A stretch of 57,503 nucleotides of DNA from Archangium lipolyticum. GTDB taxonomy: Bacteria; Myxococcota; Myxococcia; Myxococcales; Myxococcaceae. The stretch lies in assembly GCF_024623785.1 (NCBI RefSeq), contig NZ_JANKBZ010000052.1:1-57503 (forward strand), written 5' to 3'. The notes beneath the pieces were generated by a model. The model worked only from the letters and a program-made list of their open reading frames with translations, was not told where the DNA came from and did no database searches. This document shows, one piece after another, positions 55,154-57,503 of the stretch (positions are counted from its first letter, which is position 1; the number at the start of each line of letters is the position of its first letter). A program made the position numbers and the translations under genes.

Positions 55154-56017
55154 TCAGAACGAGAAGCCGTTGAGGACCGGAGCCCCCGTCGCCGGATCCG
55201 CCGGCACGTACGTCTTTTCCGTTCTCGGGGGCACGACTGCGCCAAGGGCTCTCATCGCTTCTGGCGATGCACCACCTCCGATTGCAAAATTGGGAAACCT
55301 ACCAGAGACCGTCTCACATCGCTCTTTCTCGCTCTCGGTCAGCGGACGCATCAACGGAATGACTTCCTGCCTTCGCGACTCGTTAATGGCAATCCCCTTT
55401 GCCTTGACTGTTCCCTGAATCGGGATCCGCCAGTCTGTCCGGCCATCAGGGGAACCAGAGGGGAATTTGTCCGAAAGATGGAGTTCGTAGTGGCCAGTAA
55501 CGTCGCCTACAGGGGTTGCAAGGAAGAACGCGCCCATGTGGTCCGATTGGACAGGGAGCGTCGATTCGACGCCGTCCGTGTGCGACGATTCCCAAGAGTG
55601 ACCATACGTTGTTGACACAGAAGCAGATAGGAGTTTGGTGAAGAACTCCGAGAACTCGAATTGGGCTGTGGTCTCCAGGCTGTTTGATTCGGTCGCGGTG
55701 ACCTCTTTCTTTACGGCGTGGAGTATCGGCTCGGTGGAGACGCAGTTTGAAAGGCTGGCCCCAACCTGTACGATGCTCCATATCGGCGTATTTTCGTCCG
55801 AAACAAACTTGCAGCCATCAGGATTTTCCTCACATGCTCTAAAGAGCATGCGGTCGTTGATGGGGCCGGCTGGGAACTGAAGGACTTCCTCTTTCGGTTG
55901 CTTGCGGCTGAACTCCAGTTCTTGGTCGCTGCGCGCGTGGGCCGACCCGGCAAGGCCTAGGGCAGCGAACACGCTCAGTAGGGTGACGATGGTTGGTGCC
56001 ATTTTTGGCTTGGCCAT
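55154..56017 (-). CDS. Secreted protein with aerolysin/ETX-MTX2-like features
   Basis: 287 residues from the ATG at 56017, giving a signal peptide APTIVTLLSVFAALGLAGSA; the frame is open further upstream but without coding character. The middle has a Ser/Thr-rich amphipathic region (TATESNSLETTAQFEFSEFF, SASVSTTYGHSWESSHTDGV) followed by LPVQSDHMGAFFLATPVGDV and TGHYELHL. This alternation and the 'G-x-Y-E-L' strand after a polar hairpin recall aerolysin-family (ETX/MTX2) beta-pore-forming toxins. Several Cys suggest a disulfide-linked receptor part. The similarity is at the level of pattern only, and no known toxin is named. Confidence 0.5.
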   Translation of the reverse strand: MAKPKMAPTIVTLLSVFAALGLAGSAHARSDQELEFSRKQPKEEVLQFPAGPINDRMLFRACEENPDGCKFVSDENTPIWSIVQVGASLSNCVSTEPILHAVKKEVTATESNSLETTAQFEFSEFFTKLLSASVSTTYGHSWESSHTDGVESTLPVQSDHMGAFFLATPVGDVTGHYELHLSDKFPSGSPDGRTDWRIPIQGTVKAKGIAINESRRQEVIPLMRPLTESEKERCETVSGRFPNFAIGGGASPEAMRALGAVVPPRTEKTYVPADPATGAPVLNGFSF

Positions 56018-56290
56018 CAAATGAAGCCAATAATTAGTGGACGGCATGTCGCGGTTCATGATTGAGCAACGCCTTGAGGGGTGTGTGGCTGTGCGGAATG
56101 TTGTGCTTGTTGTGGTTCTTGGGTGGGTTGGTGAGTGGGGGATTTCTCTGTTCGAGGATTTAGGGTTTTTGGACTCCTTGTTTCGACTGTGGAGACAGAA
56201 GACCCTGGTTGCCGGTGTGACGACCTGTCCGCGACGTCGAGATGACACTGCTTCGTTGCCTGCCTTTGCTGTTGACGCGCAAGCTGGTTG
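56018..56290. other. No gene recognised (56018-56290)
   Basis: The sequence upstream of the secreted protein gene contains short frames only. It is less GC-rich than the surroundings and probably holds the promoter of the minus-strand gene. Confidence 0.35.
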
Positions 56291-56477
56291 GTAAGCGTTC
56301 ACTGATAAGGGCATTCGGTCGCCAATCAGTAGGGGCGCGGCGGCCGAGCAAGCACAAGATGGTGGACCAGCGCTTGGCCGACACCTTCGTTGACGCCAGC
56401 GTGACCGGCGTGCAAGGTATCGCAACCATCCGAATTTATTGACGTTTCTTGATATATTCCTACCAGTGAACGCTTAC
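56291..56477. mobile_element. 187-bp inverted-repeat element (IS66-like ends, MITE/PATE)
   Basis: GTAAGCGTTCACTG at 56291-56304 and its exact reverse complement CAGTGAACGCTTAC at 56464-56477 enclose ~160 bp without a transposase. The GTAAGCG start is typical of IS66-family termini. Flanks CTGGTTG and CTGGCTGG are similar but not an exact 8-bp duplication. Likely a non-autonomous derivative. Confidence 0.65.
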
Positions 56478-56727
56478 CTGGCTGGTGGCCGCTCTACTCC
56501 CGGCACACTCCGAGCACCCGAACCGGCTGGGACGGGAGAGGCTCGCCCAACCCACGGGCTCGTGACCATCCCATCAGCCAACGTGCCTCGCCTTTCCAGT
56601 CTCGGTGATGGGCGAGGGCTACTCAGCCCACAAGCGCATCCGCCGCTCGCTCTTCCTGGCTGCTCGAAACTGCGAAACTCGAACCAAGAGGGACCTCAAG
56701 ACTCTGGCTAACACTACTGCGTTAGGG
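56478..56727. other. No gene recognised (56478-56727)
   Basis: The stretch between the inverted-repeat element and an IS91 fragment holds no supported gene. Confidence 0.35.
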
Positions 56728-56806
56728 GTGGGCTGGAACTGTTACGGCGTGTAGCGTCCCTGGTACCTCCGCCTCGGGCAAACCTCACGAGGTTCCACGG
56801 CGTCTT
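56728..56806 (+). mobile_element. IS91-family transposase fragment
   Basis: Nearly identical to 15366-15442 of the main copy (GGGCTGGAACTGTTACGGCG ... CACGAGGTTCCACGGCG). An internal ~79 bp only. After 56806 the sequence changes to IS21-associated DNA. Confidence 0.75.
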
Positions 56807-56905
56807 TGCGTATTCCGGCCAAGGTGAGCACTCGTTCCAGGCCAAGCCGAGCAGCCGTTCCGGCCATGGTGAGCAGCCGGAGCGTCAGCGACGCTGGGGT
56901 GGTGG

Positions 56906-57460
56906 TCACTTCGCCTGCTTGCGGCCCTTGGTCAAATTCACGTCCACCTTGCGGATGGAGTCGCCGACCAGCTTCAGCCGGTGGGCGTTGTGCTTGAGCA
57001 CATTGGGGTGCGTGCCGTCCGCGCGCGCCTGCGCCAGCTCGTCGAAGAGGCGTGAGGCGCGGCGGTACACGACGCTGTATCCGTCGCGGCACGCATTCTG
57101 TCCCAGCGCGCACGCCAGGAAGCTCTTGCCCACTCCGGTCGGCCCCGTCAGCAGCACGTTCTGCCGCCCCTCCACCCACTTCGAGGTGGCCAGCTCCATC
57201 ACCTGCGCCTTCGTCAGCCCGCGGGCGTGGCCGTAGTCGATGTCCTCCAGACACGCCTGCTGGCGCAGCTTCGCGTGTTGCAAGCGCGTGCTCAACTTCT
57301 TGTTCTCCCGGTGCATCCACTCCGCGTCCGCCAGCAGGCCCACCAGGTCCGTCGCCGACACGTCCTTGTCGGGGGCCTTCTCCAGCCACCCGCGCAGGTA
57401 GTTGGCCATGCCGTGCAGCTTCATCGCGCTCAGCTTCTCCAGCGTCTGGTCCACCAGCAT
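56906..57460 (-). CDS. IS21-family IstB-like ATPase, aberrant C-terminus
   Basis: 184 residues from the ATG at 57460. It matches IstB from the start (VDQTLEKLSAMKLHGMANYL) through ADLVGLLADAEW-type helices to the P-loop LLTGPTGVGKS and YRRASRLFDELAQARADGT. There the normal Walker B and sensor region is replaced by VLKHNAHRLKLVGDSIRKVD and a basic tail. IstB is normally ~250 residues, so the ATPase is truncated and carries a foreign C-terminus. It helps the IstA transposase pick targets; istA would lie beyond the window to the right. Probably non-functional. Confidence 0.75.
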   Translation of the reverse strand: MLVDQTLEKLSAMKLHGMANYLRGWLEKAPDKDVSATDLVGLLADAEWMHRENKKLSTRLQHAKLRQQACLEDIDYGHARGLTKAQVMELATSKWVEGRQNVLLTGPTGVGKSFLACALGQNACRDGYSVVYRRASRLFDELAQARADGTHPNVLKHNAHRLKLVGDSIRKVDVNLTKGRKQAK

Positions 57461-57503
57461 TTTTCGTCGGCCTGGGGGGGCCCCGCGTGAGCCGGGGCGC
57501 GCA

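Overview
The window is GC-rich, high-coding-density DNA that most likely comes from a myxobacterium (Archangium/Cystobacter/Myxococcus type). The taxon is inferred from gene content, not from a marker gene: a membrane Ser/Thr kinase beside a DUF2381-type protein, a SitA-like lipoprotein toxin with a DUF5953-like partner, a PknK-like kinase/ATPase/histidine-kinase giant, and several Cys-rich or lipobox proteins.

Region 1 (1-14.2 kb) is accessory DNA built as nested integrated elements. Three copies of a tRNA/tmRNA-like T-arm plus acceptor stem (about 1100, 5338 and 14170) and three copies of a 21-bp motif (1253, 5489, 14105) bracket two cargo blocks. Block A carries one gene, a NACHT-type STAND protein with an N-terminal PD-(D/E)XK/Cap4-like nuclease, probably anti-phage. 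Block B carries a GIY-YIG-like protein, a lipoprotein toxin with a nuclease-like C-terminus and its presumed immunity gene, a DUF2381 pseudogene, a Ser/Thr kinase, an excisionase and a tyrosine integrase. A P-loop kinase and an IS4-type end lie to the left.

Region 2 (14.2-22.3 kb) is a gene graveyard around an IS91-family (HUH) element. Besides the main copy at 14479-15960, at least ten truncated or decayed pieces of it recur through the window. Most end at the same 3' boundary, and most adjoin truncated genes. Remnants here include a queuosine-salvage protein, a methyltransferase and an alpha/beta hydrolase; intact genes include a Cys-rich lipoprotein and a YD-repeat protein.

Region 3 (22.4-28 kb) is a complete carbohydrate ABC importer operon (ATPase, two permeases, binding protein) followed by a GH43-like glycosidase: uptake and hydrolysis of an oligosaccharide. 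Region 4 (28-34.5 kb) mixes a hydrolase/M14 peptidase chimera, a ChaN/Tiki-like lipoprotein, a SitA-like remnant, a DUF4258-like gene, an unrecognised translationally coupled three-gene operon and an XRE/MmyB regulator.

Region 5 (34.5-43.5 kb) is a redox/efflux cluster: three aldo/keto reductases, a quinone oxidoreductase, a TetR regulator with a visible palindromic operator, an MFS exporter and a divergent LysR regulator. Region 6 (43.7-57.5 kb) holds an MNIO (DUF692) fragment, an IS3-OrfA/RCC1 fusion, the 1763-residue kinase/ATPase/histidine kinase, secreted proteins including a possible aerolysin/ETX-type beta-pore former, a TM2 protein, an intact IS4-type element, a group II intron RT fragment, a small IS66-like inverted-repeat element and a truncated IS21 IstB.
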